Assembly (NCBI GenBank): GCA_902801985.1
Contig: CADCKD010000018.1
Span: 1 to 35,614, forward strand
Length of the DNA: 35,614 nucleotides
Direction of reading: 5' to 3'
From: an uncultured bacterium
Lineage (GTDB): Bacteria; Cyanobacteriota; Vampirovibrionia; Gastranaerophilales; Gastranaerophilaceae
Part shown: piece after piece, positions 6,756-15,460 of the stretch
Position numbering within the stretch: position 1 is the stretch's first letter
Layout of the letters: the number at the start of each line of letters is the position of its first letter
Position numbers and translations under genes: made by a program
Notes under the pieces: model-generated
What the model was told of the DNA's origin: nothing
The model's database searches: none
The model's input: only the letters and a program-made list of their open reading frames with translations

Positions 6756-8954
6756 ATGTCAGACATAGAAACGTTTAAACAAATAAAAGAAATCCTTGAA
6801 CAGCAGGGACATACTTCGGAAGATATTGCATTAGTTGAAAAAGCGTATAAGTTCGCTAAAAAGACTCATGAGGGTCAGTTTAGGGTATCCGGAGAACCTT
6901 ATATTATTCACCCTGTTGAAGTTGCGAAAATATTAGTTCATTTAGAAGCTGATATTCATACTCTTATGGCAGCTTTTTTGCATGATGTATTAGAAGATAC
7001 TGATACTTCGCCGGAGCTGATTAAGGAAAAATTTGGCGAAGATGTTCTAAATCTTGTTCAAGGGGTAACAAAACTTGGGAAGTTGCAGTTCAAGTCAAAA
7101 GAAGAAAGACAGGCAGAAAATTTCAGACGTCTTTTCATTGCAATGGCAAATGATATAAGGGTTATATTTTTAAAACTCGCTGACAGATTGCACAATATGC
7201 GAACTCTGAATTTTATGGAAACATCAAAGCAGAGAAAAATTGCGCAGGAAACATTAGAAATTTTTGCTCCTTTGGCTAATCGTTTAGGTATTTATAAAAT
7301 AAAGGCTGAACTTGAGGATTTATCATTAAAATATTTAGAGCCGGAAAAATATTATGAAATTGCACAACTTGTTGCTCAAACAAAAGCTGATAGAGAAGAA
7401 ACAGTTAATGAACTAATTGATAAAATATCTCATGATGTTGAAAAAAGCGGTATAAAAGCTCAAATTACAGGTCGTGCAAAGCATTATTACAGTATTTATG
7501 CCAAAATGAAGCGTCAAAACATTACATTTAATGATTTGTATGATGTTACGGCAGTGCGTGTAATTGTGGATAATATAAAAGAATGTTATGAGGTTTTGGG
7601 GATAATTCATTCACAATTCAAACCTATTCCCGGCAGATTTAAAGACTATATTGCAATGCCAAAAGGCAATATGTACCAGTCTTTGCACACTTCTGTTATA
7701 GGCCCTAGATTAAAACCTTTGGAAGTTCAAATAAGAACATGGGATATGCATAAAACGGCGGAATATGGTGTTGCCGCACATTGGCGCTATAAGGAAAAAG
7801 GTTCTCAAAAAGCAGATAATTCAACTGATAAACAGTTCTCGTGGCTGCACAAACTTGTTGAATATGAAAAGGAAATGAAAAATGCTAAAGATTATGTTAG
7901 CAGTGTAAAATTGGATTTGTTTTCGGATCAGGTTTTTGCGTTTACCCCGAACGGTGATATTTATGATTTCCCAAAAGATGCTACTCCGGTGGATTTTGCA
8001 TATAGAATTCACACTGATGTCGGGCACAAGACAGTGGGTGCATTGATAAACGGGCGAATAGTACCATTGAGTACAAAGTTAAATAACGGAGATATTGTTG
8101 AAGTTTTGACTTCAAAAACACCCGCTCCTCGCCTTGATTGGTTAACTTTTGTTGTAACAAAGCAAGCATCTTCAAAGATTAAACAATGGTTCAAGAAAAA
8201 TAAACGTGATGAGCATATCAATCTTGGGAAAGCTAGTCTTGAACACGAACTTACGAAAGCAGTATTTGATGAATATGTAAAACAAGGTGAATTTGATAAT
8301 GTCGCTAAAATTATGAATTATGAGTCTGCGGATGATTTATTTGCCGCGCTCGGTTATGGCGAAACTACATTAAATAAAATCGTAAATAAATTGAAAAAAC
8401 CTGAAGAAAAACATCCTGAAGATGGCTTTAGAAAATCTTCAAGAAAAGCATCTGATAAGGATATTATCGGGTTGGAAGGTTTGTTATATTCATTTGCTCG
8501 TTGTTGTTCTCCGATTCCGGGAGAACCGATAGTCGGAGTTGTTACAAGAAATAAGGGTGTTACAGTCCACAGGGCTGATTGTAAAACATTGGAAACTATT
8601 CCGCCGGAACGTTTGATGGATGTTCGTTGGGCCGGTGTTAATACTAATAAAACATATACAACTACGATAAGAATTGAAACCGCTGAGAAATTGGGACTTT
8701 TGAAAGATGTTATTGCAGCTGTTTCTGATAATAATACGAACATTGTTAACGCTAATATTAAAACAAAAAATCATGTCGGTATTATTGAAATCGGTATTCA
8801 ATTAGACAATGTTGATACCCTAAAAAAAGTTATAAACTGTATTCAGGCATTGCCCGATGTATATAGTGTAAAACGAATTCAAACATCGGCAAACATGATA
8901 AAAAATGCAACAGGTGTGAAACCTCAAAAGAAAAACACAAAGAAAAGTAAATAA
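6756..8954 (+). CDS. rel: Bifunctional (p)ppGpp synthase/hydrolase, RelA/SpoT family
   Basis: Rel enzymes make and degrade the alarmone (p)ppGpp in the stringent response. At 732 residues all domains of the long form are present: the HD hydrolase (His76-Asp77 in LHDVLEDT), the synthetase (GRFKDYIAMPKGNMYQSLHT near 290-310), TGS (from about 390), a zinc-finger-like segment with adjacent cysteines (FARCCSPIPGEPIVG), and a C-terminal ACT domain from about 640. The intact HD motif argues for a bifunctional enzyme, as expected if it is the only long homologue. It has no ribosome binding site. Fifteen bases later comes the NfeD-like gene, so rel probably heads a three-gene transcript. Confidence 0.94.
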   Translation: MSDIETFKQIKEILEQQGHTSEDIALVEKAYKFAKKTHEGQFRVSGEPYIIHPVEVAKILVHLEADIHTLMAAFLHDVLEDTDTSPELIKEKFGEDVLNLVQGVTKLGKLQFKSKEERQAENFRRLFIAMANDIRVIFLKLADRLHNMRTLNFMETSKQRKIAQETLEIFAPLANRLGIYKIKAELEDLSLKYLEPEKYYEIAQLVAQTKADREETVNELIDKISHDVEKSGIKAQITGRAKHYYSIYAKMKRQNITFNDLYDVTAVRVIVDNIKECYEVLGIIHSQFKPIPGRFKDYIAMPKGNMYQSLHTSVIGPRLKPLEVQIRTWDMHKTAEYGVAAHWRYKEKGSQKADNSTDKQFSWLHKLVEYEKEMKNAKDYVSSVKLDLFSDQVFAFTPNGDIYDFPKDATPVDFAYRIHTDVGHKTVGALINGRIVPLSTKLNNGDIVEVLTSKTPAPRLDWLTFVVTKQASSKIKQWFKKNKRDEHINLGKASLEHELTKAVFDEYVKQGEFDNVAKIMNYESADDLFAALGYGETTLNKIVNKLKKPEEKHPEDGFRKSSRKASDKDIIGLEGLLYSFARCCSPIPGEPIVGVVTRNKGVTVHRADCKTLETIPPERLMDVRWAGVNTNKTYTTTIRIETAEKLGLLKDVIAAVSDNNTNIVNANIKTKNHVGIIEIGIQLDNVDTLKKVINCIQALPDVYSVKRIQTSANMIKNATGVKPQKKNTKKSK

Positions 8955-8969
8955 AAGGAGAAAAAAGTA

Positions 8970-9536
8970 ATGGTCGCAGATGGAACAACACTTAGTATGA
9001 TGCCTCAAATATTTTATAATATCGCTTTATTTTCAACGATATTCTTTGTAATAAAATTGATAATATTTATGGTATTTGGCGGAGATACGGAAGTTAATGC
9101 GGATTTCAATTCCGAATTTGATACGGATACTTCGTTTAATTTTATATCTGTTCAGTCGTTATTAGCGTTTTTAATGGGTTTTGGCTGGATGGGTTATGCC
9201 GCTCTAAATCAATTTGGCTGGAGTAATATGAATGCTATTTTATCAGCGGTTGGTGTTGGTTTAGCATTTATGTCTGTTTCTGCGCTTTTGATGTTCGGTG
9301 TTAAAAAACTTGAAAAGAACGTAAAAAAAGATAAAACTACTGCAATTGGCAAAACCGGAAAAGCGTATACAAGCTTTGACGAGCAAGGGAACGGCAAAGT
9401 AGAAATAGAAATTTCCGGTCAATTAACTGTTGCAGATGCCCGTAACAAGGGCGATAACCCGATCAATTCGTTTGATACGGTTAAAGTTGTCGGCCTTAAA
9501 GACAATATTTTGGAAGTAGAAAAAGTTATAGAGTAA
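8970..9536 (+). CDS. NfeD/YuaF-like membrane protein
   Basis: This 188-residue protein has three likely membrane helices (about 12-36, 58-78 and 84-108), a basic segment (KKLEKNVKKDK) and a soluble C-terminal domain of about 65 residues (AIGKTGKAYTSF to ILEVEKVIE) that looks like the OB fold of NfeD proteins. NfeD-type proteins are typically encoded beside a flotillin, as here, and work with it in membrane microdomains (YuaF-YuaG in Bacillus, YqiJ-YqiK in E. coli). AAAGGAG precedes the ATG. Low sequence conservation makes the call rest partly on the neighbour. Confidence 0.7.
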   Translation: MVADGTTLSMMPQIFYNIALFSTIFFVIKLIIFMVFGGDTEVNADFNSEFDTDTSFNFISVQSLLAFLMGFGWMGYAALNQFGWSNMNAILSAVGVGLAFMSVSALLMFGVKKLEKNVKKDKTTAIGKTGKAYTSFDEQGNGKVEIEISGQLTVADARNKGDNPINSFDTVKVVGLKDNILEVEKVIE

Positions 9537-9556
9537 TAAATAAAAAGGAGAGAGAA

Positions 9557-10984
9557 ATGTTTGGACTTATTGTAGCAGCGGCTCTGATATTGATTGCTAT
9601 ATTTGCATTTGTAGCAAATCAATATAAAAGATGCCCATCAAACAAAATTATCGTAGTTTACGGTAAAACAGGCGGTGAAAGAACTGCAAAATGTGTTCAC
9701 GGTGGCGGCACGTTTATCATTCCGTTAATTCAAGATTACGGTGTATTGTCATTAGAACCGATGACGACTGATATTGATCTTAAAGGCGCACTTTCTAAAG
9801 GTAATATTCGTGTTGCGGTACCTTCAACGTTTACATTCGGTATTTCAACAGAACCATCTATTATGATAAATGCTGCTGAACGTTTGTTAGGTCTATCAAG
9901 AGCAGAAGTAATTACTCAAGCAAGTGATATTATTTTAGGTCAATTGCGTCTTGCAATTGCAACACTATCAATTGAAGAAATTAACCAAGACCGTGAAAAA
10001 TTCTTAGAACAAATTAACGCAAACGTAAATACAGAGCTTAAAAAAATTGGTCTTGAAATTATAAACGTAAACATTAAAGATATTACCGATGAATCAGGAT
10101 ATATCGATGCTATCGGTAGAAAAGCTGCAGCAGAAGCAATCAACAAAGCAAAAGTTGAAGTTGCACAACAGGAAAAACTCGGTGCAGTCGGGGAAGCTGA
10201 AGCTAACAAAGAAAAAGAAGTTCAAGTTGCGCAACAGTCTGCTCAAACTCAAATTGGTAAAACAAATGCCGAAAAAGAACAACGTATTCAAACAGCAGAT
10301 TTGGAAGCTCAAGCTGTTGAAGGTGAAAACATAGCGAAAGCAAATATTGCAGAATATAATGCTACTTTGTCAGTAAAACAGGCTGATGCATTCAGAGAAG
10401 GTGAAGTCGCAAAAGCGAATGCGCAGCGTGATGTATTACTCGCACAAAAAGAACAAGAAGAAGCAAAATTAAAGAAAGAAGAACTTGCAAGAAAAGAAGT
10501 TGAAAAATTGAAAATTCAGGTAGAAGCAGACGCAGAAGCTGAAAGATTAAGACGTGTAGCAGCCGGCCAAGCAGATGCTATAAAAGCTAAATACTTCGCA
10601 GAAGCAGAAGGTGTTAAGGCTGTACTTGAAGCAAAAGCAAAAGGTTATGCGGAACTTGTCAGAATTTCTAATAACAGACCTGAGATTGCTACAAGCTTCT
10701 TGATGATTGAAAAAGTTCAAGATATCGTTGCAAAACAAGTTGAGGCAATTAAAAATATTAAATTTGATAAGATTACTGTTTGGGACGGTGGTGCAGGCTC
10801 TGCAAACGGCTCTACAACAGCTAATTTCATGAAAGATTTAATTAAATCACTTCCTGCAATGCATGATCTTGCAAATCAAGCAGGCATTGAATTACCTCAG
10901 GTATTAGGCAAAGTTGATAGCGGGCTTGAAGAAGCTGTGTCTGTTTCAACCCCTCAGCCAAAACCAGAAAAGAAAGAAAAATAA
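9557..10984 (+). CDS. Flotillin-family SPFH protein
   Basis: A 475-residue flotillin of the FloT/YuaG type. Residues 2-20 form a membrane anchor, about 25-195 the SPFH domain (including LGQLRLAIATLSIEEINQDR and IGLEIINVNIKDITD), and about 195-370 a long Ala/Glu/Lys/Gln-rich coiled coil (repeated EAxAxA patterns). A Pro/Lys-rich tail ends the protein. Flotillins oligomerise on the inner face of the membrane and organise microdomains that affect signalling, secretion and fluidity. An NfeD-like partner lies 20 bases upstream and a strong hairpin terminator follows at 11005. Clustering with rel is unusual and discussed separately. Confidence 0.9.
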   Translation: MFGLIVAAALILIAIFAFVANQYKRCPSNKIIVVYGKTGGERTAKCVHGGGTFIIPLIQDYGVLSLEPMTTDIDLKGALSKGNIRVAVPSTFTFGISTEPSIMINAAERLLGLSRAEVITQASDIILGQLRLAIATLSIEEINQDREKFLEQINANVNTELKKIGLEIINVNIKDITDESGYIDAIGRKAAAEAINKAKVEVAQQEKLGAVGEAEANKEKEVQVAQQSAQTQIGKTNAEKEQRIQTADLEAQAVEGENIAKANIAEYNATLSVKQADAFREGEVAKANAQRDVLLAQKEQEEAKLKKEELARKEVEKLKIQVEADAEAERLRRVAAGQADAIKAKYFAEAEGVKAVLEAKAKGYAELVRISNNRPEIATSFLMIEKVQDIVAKQVEAIKNIKFDKITVWDGGAGSANGSTTANFMKDLIKSLPAMHDLANQAGIELPQVLGKVDSGLEEAVSVSTPQPKPEKKEK

Positions 10985-11004
10985 TTTACTAAATAAATAA
11001 TCCA

Positions 11005-11040
11005 AAACGGCATTCTTAAAAAAAGAATGCCGTTTCCTTA
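11005..11040 (+). terminator. Rho-independent terminator after the flotillin gene
   Basis: A perfect 13-bp stem, AAACGGCATTCTT (11005-11017) with AAGAATGCCGTTT (11023-11035), closes a 5-base A loop. A short pyrimidine-rich tail (CCTTATT) follows. It isolates the rel-nfeD-flotillin transcript from the murF promoter that starts at 11041. Confidence 0.8.
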
Positions 11041-11069
11041 TTGAAAATTATTGGATTTAAGGATATAAT
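11041..11069 (+). promoter_or_regulatory. Promoter of the MurF-like gene, leaderless architecture
   Basis: TTGAAA (11041-11046), exactly 17 bases, then TATAAT (11064-11069). The predicted start is 11076-11077, on the ATG at 11077. The in-frame TTG at 11041 is therefore the -35 box and not an initiation codon. The promoter begins immediately after the preceding terminator. Confidence 0.65.
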
Positions 11070-11076
11070 TGCTCAT

Positions 11077-12474
11077 ATGAATTATTGGACAAAAGAAAAT
11101 TTAATTTCGGCGCTTCCGAATGCAAAATTTTACAATTTTAATGAGACATTCAAACCTGCTTCAGGGGTTCGTGTTACTTTTTTGAATTTTGATGAAAATT
11201 GTATCGCCCTAATACGTTTGCAGGGCGAAGAAAAAGGTATACCTCTACAATATATCGATAAAATAAAAGATAAAGCTTCTGCTTTTTTGACAACTGATGC
11301 GAAAGCAGTAGAAGGTTATGGATTGCCAATTATAGAAGTTGAAAATGTTCATAAGGCAATTTTTGTTATGGCTCGTTACAAAAGAGCTCGTTTTAGCGGG
11401 AAAGTGGTGGACATAACCGGTTCTGCAGGTAAATCAACTACAACAAAAATGTGCTATTTGGCTTTGGAGGAGTATGGCGCCAGTGCAAATTTAAATCAGG
11501 CAAATACAAATTTCGGTATCGCATGGAATTCTACCAATTATGCACAAACTGATAAATATTGGATAAATGAAACTTCTTTAGGTGGGGGTATTTCGTTAAA
11601 CTCTTTGTTAACAATGCCTAATATTGCAGTTGTGACAAATATTGCTCCTGTTCATTTAAAACCGACTCAACCGCTCAAGAATGTTGCTATTGAAAAAGCC
11701 AAAATTTTTGATTATATAAAAAAAGATGGTTATGCAATTTTGTACAAGGAAATGGTTTATTTTGATTATGTTTGTGAAGCAGCTAAAAATAAAAATTGCA
11801 ATATTATAACTTTTGGTGAAAGTGAAGATGCAGATGTAAGAGTTGAAGCGGGGGATTTGAATTATATATCTGTATTTGGGCAAAAATATTTATTTAGTTC
11901 TAATCCTGTGCCAACACATATATTATTAGATGTTGCGATTGTAAGTGCGATATTGCATATTTTAGGCTTACCAATTGAACATGCATACGAAAAACTCAGA
12001 GAATTCAAGTCATTGCCCGGACGTGGAGAAGTGCTTTGCGGAAATATTTTTTCCGATAAATATGTTACGGTTGTAGATGAATCTTTTAATGCAAATCCTT
12101 TATCTATGAAATTTTCTATTCAAGGTTTTAATAGATTATATGGGGAAAAAGAAAATAAAATTCTTATTTTGGGTGATATGGCAGAAGGTGGTCCTGATAC
12201 TGTTAAACAGCATGTTGAACTTGCAAAATATATTCAGGAAGTTAATCCTTCAAGGGTTTTGTTGTGTGGGAAGGAAATGAAAAATTTATGGGAGGTTATA
12301 AAGAGCGATTACAAAGGGAATTATTATGAGAATTCGGATGATTTGATTAATGAATTATCTGATTATATTGTTGACAATGATTATATTCTTGTAAAAGCCT
12401 CTCATTCTGTTGAATTATTTAAAGTAGTTACGAATTTAAAAAAAATAATGCAAGAGAGTAATCTAAAGCAATAA
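11077..12474 (+). CDS. murF: Mur ligase family protein, MurF-like
   Basis: MurF adds D-Ala-D-Ala to the UDP-MurNAc-tripeptide in peptidoglycan synthesis. The 465-residue protein has a short N-terminal domain, an ATP-binding loop GSAGKSTTTK (115-124), NIAPVHL with His193, a lysine at 209 (EKAKIF) in the place of the carbamylated lysine, and the hinge motif DESFNANP (334-341) close to MurF's DDSYNANP. The loop reads GKS rather than the usual GKT. No other mur gene is adjacent, so a related ligase acting on another substrate is possible. A start at 11077 is chosen because the upstream TTG belongs to the promoter. No ribosome binding site is evident. Confidence 0.75.
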   Translation: MNYWTKENLISALPNAKFYNFNETFKPASGVRVTFLNFDENCIALIRLQGEEKGIPLQYIDKIKDKASAFLTTDAKAVEGYGLPIIEVENVHKAIFVMARYKRARFSGKVVDITGSAGKSTTTKMCYLALEEYGASANLNQANTNFGIAWNSTNYAQTDKYWINETSLGGGISLNSLLTMPNIAVVTNIAPVHLKPTQPLKNVAIEKAKIFDYIKKDGYAILYKEMVYFDYVCEAAKNKNCNIITFGESEDADVRVEAGDLNYISVFGQKYLFSSNPVPTHILLDVAIVSAILHILGLPIEHAYEKLREFKSLPGRGEVLCGNIFSDKYVTVVDESFNANPLSMKFSIQGFNRLYGEKENKILILGDMAEGGPDTVKQHVELAKYIQEVNPSRVLLCGKEMKNLWEVIKSDYKGNYYENSDDLINELSDYIVDNDYILVKASHSVELFKVVTNLKKIMQESNLKQ

Positions 12475-12505
12475 TCAGCTTTACAATTTCTCAAAAACAA
12501 CAGTT

Positions 12506-12516
12506 TATAATATAAT
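12506..12516 (+). promoter_or_regulatory. Possible -10 elements upstream of nfnA
   Basis: Two overlapping TATAAT hexamers (12506-12511 and 12511-12516) lie 24-34 bases before the nfnA start, with AAAGGAGAG downstream. No well spaced -35 is seen, so only the -10 is offered. Confidence 0.35.
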
Positions 12517-12539
12517 AAATAAGATTAAAGGAGAGTTAT

Positions 12540-13382
12540 ATGGGATATAAAATCCTATCGAAAAAAGAAATTTGTCCAAATCAATATGAAATAACAATTG
12601 ATGCTCCATACGTTGTACGTAATGCAAAAGCGGGGCAATTTATAATATTCCGAGTAGAAGAAGACGGAGAAAGGGTACCTTTAACTATCGCCGATATAGA
12701 TAAAGAAAAGGGTGTATTAACTCTTGTCTTTATGGCTGTTGGGTATTCTACTAAAAAACTTGCGCAGCTTGGTGTGGGGGATGAACTTGTAGATCTTGTC
12801 GGGCCATTGGGTAAACCTACCGATATAAAAAAATACGGTACAGCAGTTTGTGTTGCAGGAGGGTATGGTGCAGCACCTTGTTATTTAATTTCAAAGGCTT
12901 TAAAAGATGCGGGAAACAAGGTTTATATGATTTCAGGTGCAAGGACAAAAGATTTGTTATTCTGGGAAGATAAAATGAAAGAAGCCTGCACTGAATTATA
13001 TATGACTACAGATGACGGTTCATACGGTATAAAAGGTTTTGGTACAACTGTGTTAAAAGATATAATTGAGCGTGAGAAAGTCGATTATGTTATTGCTGTT
13101 GGTCCGATGCCAATGATGCGTGCTGTTGCGGAATTAACCAGAGAAAAAGGTATTTATACGGAAGCAAGTATGAACCCGATAATGGTTGATGGTACGGGTA
13201 TGTGTGGTGCTTGCAGATTGACTGTTGGCGGTGAAACAAAATTTGCATGTGTTGATGGTCCTGATTTTGATGCCCATAAGATTGATTTTGATGAAGTAAT
13301 AAATCGTACAAAAATTTATAAGGATCAAGAACGTAAACGAGATGAGGGTTGTAATTTATTAAAACAAGGTGAAAGAATATAA
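12540..13382 (+). CDS. nfnA: NfnA / sulfide dehydrogenase-like FAD/NAD(P)-binding subunit
   Basis: A ferredoxin-reductase-fold protein of 280 residues: an FAD-binding barrel (RVPLTIADID near 45-54), an NAD(P) domain (CVAGGYGAAPC near 104-114), and a C-terminal iron-sulfur segment with Cys222, Cys225 and Cys237 (GMCGACRLTVGGETKFACVD). Asp217 occupies the place of the fourth, outer ligand, a pattern known from NfnA. NfnA with NfnB forms the bifurcating NADH-dependent reduced ferredoxin:NADP+ oxidoreductase; the NfnB partner is not in this window. PyrK, the dihydroorotate dehydrogenase partner, is a relative, but the C-terminal motif and length favour NfnA/SudB. AAAGGAGAG precedes it and a small cysteine gene follows 9 bases later. 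Confidence 0.85.
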   Translation: MGYKILSKKEICPNQYEITIDAPYVVRNAKAGQFIIFRVEEDGERVPLTIADIDKEKGVLTLVFMAVGYSTKKLAQLGVGDELVDLVGPLGKPTDIKKYGTAVCVAGGYGAAPCYLISKALKDAGNKVYMISGARTKDLLFWEDKMKEACTELYMTTDDGSYGIKGFGTTVLKDIIEREKVDYVIAVGPMPMMRAVAELTREKGIYTEASMNPIMVDGTGMCGACRLTVGGETKFACVDGPDFDAHKIDFDEVINRTKIYKDQERKRDEGCNLLKQGERI

Positions 13383-13391
13383 GGAGGTATT

Positions 13392-13568
13392 ATGTCTGAT
13401 AATGATATTCCAAAGTGCCCGTTATTGAGTGTAGGTACAGGTATTGATATGGTTTGTACCCAAGCAGAGTGCGCATGGTATATTCCCAGTGTAAAAAAAT
13501 GTTCAATGTATCTAATGGGATATAATGCTCTTTTAGATGTGAATCAAAAACAAAGAAATAAGGGTTAA
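13392..13568 (+). CDS. Small conserved-looking four-cysteine protein
   Basis: A 58-residue gene with a very strong ribosome binding site (AAGGAGG, 13381-13387, overlapping the nfnA stop). The product has four cysteines at residues 9, 22, 27 and 37 (CPLL; VCTQAECAWYIP; KKCSMYLMG), a spacing suited to a zinc or iron-sulfur site, and a Lys/Gln/Asn-rich tail. No signal peptide or membrane segment is visible. It is tightly coupled to nfnA and followed by etfB, so a part in electron transfer is plausible but unproven. The spacing and ribosome binding site make it a real gene. I do not recognise a named family. Confidence 0.75.
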   Translation: MSDNDIPKCPLLSVGTGIDMVCTQAECAWYIPSVKKCSMYLMGYNALLDVNQKQRNKG

Positions 13569-13630
13569 AAATAATACCCAATAGTATGTTTATTTTATAA
13601 ATGTTTATGTAAAAAGAGGGAAATACTATT

Positions 13631-14470
13631 TTGAAAATAGCATTATGTGTAAAGCAAGTTCCTGATACAACAAATATTAAGTGGACCGAAAATAATACTA
13701 TGCAGAGAGAAGGGGTTGAAAGTATTATCAATCCTTACGATGTATATGCTGCTGAATTGGCATTAAAAATTAAAGAAAGTATAGATAAAGATGTTGAAAT
13801 AACGGCATTTACAATGGGGCCTATGCAGGCTTCGGATATGCTAAGAAAACTTATTTCATTAGGTGTTGATAATGGTGTTTTAATTTCTGACAGAAAATTT
13901 GCCGGAGCTGATACTTATGCGACGGGTAAAACTATTGCAGCTGCAATCAAGACTGTTATGCCCGATTTTGATTTAATTATATGCGGTCAATTTGCGGTTG
14001 ATGGCGATACTGCTCAGACAGGTCCTTCTATTGCGGGGAATTTAGGTATTTCTCAAGTTACTTATGTTAAATCATTTGAAAAAATTGATAAAAAATCTAT
14101 TGTTTTGAAAAGGGAACTTGATGATGGTATAGAAACTGTAAAAGCTTCATATCCTTTGCTATTGTGCGTTTTGCAGGACACTTTTGAACCAAGACGCCCT
14201 TTAATTAATGGCATTAAACTTGCTTCAAAATCCGAAATAAAAATTTTGAGTGCGGATGATATAGGATTAAATCCGGAAGATGTCGGATTAAAAGGCTCTC
14301 CAACATTTGTAAGCAGGGCATATCGTAATTTATCAAATCATAATGCACAAAAATATGAGTTGTCAGTTGAAGAAAGTGCTGAGCTTTTAAAAAACAAATT
14401 AGAGGAGTACTGCCATTCTGAATTTGACTTAAAATCTGATAATTCGCAAAAGGAGGCAAATGATGCCTAA
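13631..14470 (+). CDS. etfB: Electron transfer flavoprotein, beta subunit
   Basis: EtfB with EtfA carries electrons between flavin dehydrogenases and other acceptors; some pairs bifurcate electrons to ferredoxin. The 279-residue protein has the family start KIALCVKQVPDT, the INPYDVYAAELAL segment and the late signature YPLLLCVLQDTFEPRRP. It begins at a TTG (13631), because the conserved first strand starts there and GAGGG lies ten bases upstream. It overlaps etfA by several bases. The 62 bases before it hold no obvious promoter, so it may be co-transcribed with nfnA and the small cysteine gene. Whether this pair is bifurcating cannot be told by eye. Confidence 0.93.
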   Translation: MKIALCVKQVPDTTNIKWTENNTMQREGVESIINPYDVYAAELALKIKESIDKDVEITAFTMGPMQASDMLRKLISLGVDNGVLISDRKFAGADTYATGKTIAAAIKTVMPDFDLIICGQFAVDGDTAQTGPSIAGNLGISQVTYVKSFEKIDKKSIVLKRELDDGIETVKASYPLLLCVLQDTFEPRRPLINGIKLASKSEIKILSADDIGLNPEDVGLKGSPTFVSRAYRNLSNHNAQKYELSVEESAELLKNKLEEYCHSEFDLKSDNSQKEANDA

Positions 14471-15458
14471 TCAAGATTATTCCGGAATTTTAATATATGC
14501 TCAGTTAACTCGTGAAAATTATATTCATACTGTCTTTTATGAGCTTTTGGATAAAGCAAAAATGTTATCAAAAAAGTTAAATGGTGTGGACGTTAATGCT
14601 GTTATTTTTACTAATCCCAAAAATATTGAGGGGTTAGAAGAGTCTTTCAAAAATATGGGGGTTAATAAGGTATATTATTGTGATGATAAACGTTTGAAAG
14701 ATTATTCAACGCAATATTATTCTAAAATCATTGTTGATTTGGTTGAACAAACAAAGCCTGAAATATTATTGATAGGGGCTACAAATCAAGGAAGGGATCT
14801 TGCTCCAAGAGTATCAAGAGCTTTACACACCGGTTTGACAGCGGATTGTGTGGATTTAGATATCAATGAAAATGGCAAACTTGCTGCGACTCGTCCGACT
14901 TTTGGGGGCGAACTTATGGCGACAATTTTATGTAAGAATTATCCTCAGATGGCAACAGTGAGACCAAATGTATTTAAGGTCGGAAGTGTCGAGGATTATG
15001 TTAATTCGGAATTTATTTTGCTTGATGCTAATTTAGAAGGTATAAATAATAATGTAGAAATTATTGATTTTAAAAAGACTTTGGAAACAGAAATAAATAA
15101 TTTAGATAATGCGCAAATTATTGTAGCTGGTGGCATGGGGCTAAAAAACGAACAGGGTTTCAAGTTGTTAAAAGAATTCGCAGATTCAATCGGGGGTGAA
15201 ATAGCTGCATCGCGTCCTGCCGTAGAAGCCGGATTTGCCTCAAAATCAATTCAAATAGGGCAAACAGGGAAAACTGTTCGACCAAAAGTTTATATTGCCT
15301 GTGGAATTTCAGGAGCAATTCAGCATACTGTCGGAATGGAAAACTCTGAGCGTATTATTGCAATAAATAAAGATCCCGAGGCTCAAATTTTTGATATCGC
15401 AGATGTTGGAATTGTGGGTGATTTTTTTGATATTATTCCTAAATTTTTGCAAAAATAA
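14463..15458 (+). CDS. etfA: Electron transfer flavoprotein, alpha subunit
   Basis: EtfA of 331 residues. The N-terminal half is the EtfAB-like fold (GATNQGRDLAPRVS, then FGGELMATILC) and the C-terminal half the FAD-binding domain with GQTGKTVRPKVYIACGISG, QHTVGM and AINKDPEAQIFDIADVG. The start overlaps the etfB end. Two ATGs stand side by side at 14460 and 14463; GGAGG at 14452-14456 is better spaced for the second, so that is used. No acyl-CoA, lactate or other dehydrogenase partner is next to it in this window. Confidence 0.94.
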   Translation: MPNQDYSGILIYAQLTRENYIHTVFYELLDKAKMLSKKLNGVDVNAVIFTNPKNIEGLEESFKNMGVNKVYYCDDKRLKDYSTQYYSKIIVDLVEQTKPEILLIGATNQGRDLAPRVSRALHTGLTADCVDLDINENGKLAATRPTFGGELMATILCKNYPQMATVRPNVFKVGSVEDYVNSEFILLDANLEGINNNVEIIDFKKTLETEINNLDNAQIIVAGGMGLKNEQGFKLLKEFADSIGGEIAASRPAVEAGFASKSIQIGQTGKTVRPKVYIACGISGAIQHTVGMENSERIIAINKDPEAQIFDIADVGIVGDFFDIIPKFLQK

Positions 15459-15460
15459 AA

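Noticed and set aside
8354-8743. Minus-strand frame of 129 codons opposite rel
   Set aside because: It is a shadow of the conserved C-terminal rel domains with no start signals.
12540-13382. PyrK, the dihydroorotate dehydrogenase electron-transfer subunit
   Set aside because: Asp217 stands in place of the outer cysteine, the length is 280 residues, the C-terminal motif is of NfnA/SudB type, and no pyrD lies next to it.
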